Source: a virus. Taken from it: a stretch of DNA of 36,642 nucleotides. Both the position numbers and the translations under genes were made by a program. Of the stretch, positions 36,427 to 36,642 are shown piece by piece. The notes beneath the pieces were generated by a model. The model made no database searches and had not been told where the DNA came from. It worked only from the letters and a program-made list of their open reading frames with translations. The stretch lies in the IMG/VR virus record IMGVR_UViG_3300036772_000071, positions 1 to 36,642 of that record; one strand, given 5' to 3'. Position 1 is the stretch's first letter. Every line of letters starts with the position of its first letter.

Positions 36427-36642
36427 ATGGATATCCCCAAGCCCGAGCCGATCAAGTTGAGCCATGACCCTGTCCGCCCGGCCAGCCAGGTACCGCTACC
36501 CAGCGTGGACGGCGGCACCTGGCACAAGATCCCCGAGGGGAACGTTGACCGCGACCCGTACGTGATCGAGGCCGTGATCTCGGTCCGCGCGGCACGAGTC
36601 CGGCTGGCCAGCGTCAACGTCTCCTCGGCGGTCACCGACGCG
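36427..36642 (+). CDS. N-terminal part of a gene cut by the window end
   Basis: ATG 36427 begins two bases after the previous stop, with ACTGGAGG about five bases upstream. The frame is open for 72 codons to the last base. It starts MDIPKPEPIKLSHDPVRPAS and continues with a basic helix (VIEAVISVRAARVRLASVNV). The family cannot be named from this part. Confidence 0.7.
   Translation, partial: MDIPKPEPIKLSHDPVRPASQVPLPSVDGGTWHKIPEGNVDRDPYVIEAVISVRAARVRLASVNVSSAVTDA

Noticed and set aside
1-36642. CRISPR arrays, insertion sequences, attachment sites and tRNA genes
   Set aside because: No regularly spaced repeats, transposase, integrase or cloverleaf sequence was seen on reading.

Overview
This window looks like part of a double-stranded DNA tailed phage (siphovirus-type) or prophage genome of a high-GC actinobacterium. 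The evidence is the gene order (portal, capsid protease, major capsid, tail tube, connectors, chaperone-like genes, tape measure, minor tail proteins, ERF recombinase, SSB), the dense packing with ATGA/GTGA/TGATG stop-start overlaps, frequent GTG starts, GC-rich third codon positions and many tiny unassigned genes. No integrase, lysin, DNA polymerase or recognisable terminase gene is visible. Host genus cannot be read from the sequence.

Layout. (1) 1-6453: a run of about 20 small rightward genes, mostly unrecognised, including a SLOG/DUF2493 gene at 3584 and a DUF1360-like gene at 6166, broken by terminator hairpins at 2797 and 4476. (2) 6499-11491: portal fused to a MuF-like C-terminus, then a capsid maturation protease, then a small downstream frame that may be joined to it by -1 frameshifting. 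(3) 11491-17767: an accessory block of about 20 small genes lying inside the head module. It holds a cluster of membrane proteins, a collagen-like membrane-anchored protein, a leftward pair of Ala/Thr-rich helical proteins, several Cys-containing putative zinc proteins, a nested out-of-frame gene pair and very small ORFs. (4) 17928-31612: major capsid, two unassigned probable virion proteins, tail tube with a C-terminal Ig-like domain, connector and tail-completion genes, two genes in the chaperone position, tape measure, minor tail proteins and a holin-like membrane protein. (5) 31677-36642: a leftward HNH protein, then a rightward recombination block (tandem ribbon-helix-helix protein, ERF, ERF-associated protein, SSB) followed by small genes running off the window.

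The most unusual feature is a family of nearly identical promoter elements. Each has a -35-like box (TTGTGC or a variant), a spacer of 18-19 bp carrying a C-run/G-run inverted repeat, and a -10-like box (TACATT, TACACT or TAACAT). In five of six clear copies the -10 box ends exactly 6 bp before an ATG with no ribosome-binding site, which predicts leaderless mRNAs. The copies start gene sets at 2046, 14147 (the one copy with a short leader and ribosome-binding site), 15089, 16974, 32105 and 34922, and several of these sets end at a strong hairpin. One copy precedes the tandem ribbon-helix-helix protein and overlaps a divergent promoter for the HNH gene, so this protein is a natural candidate for regulator of the whole set. 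That regulatory link is inference.
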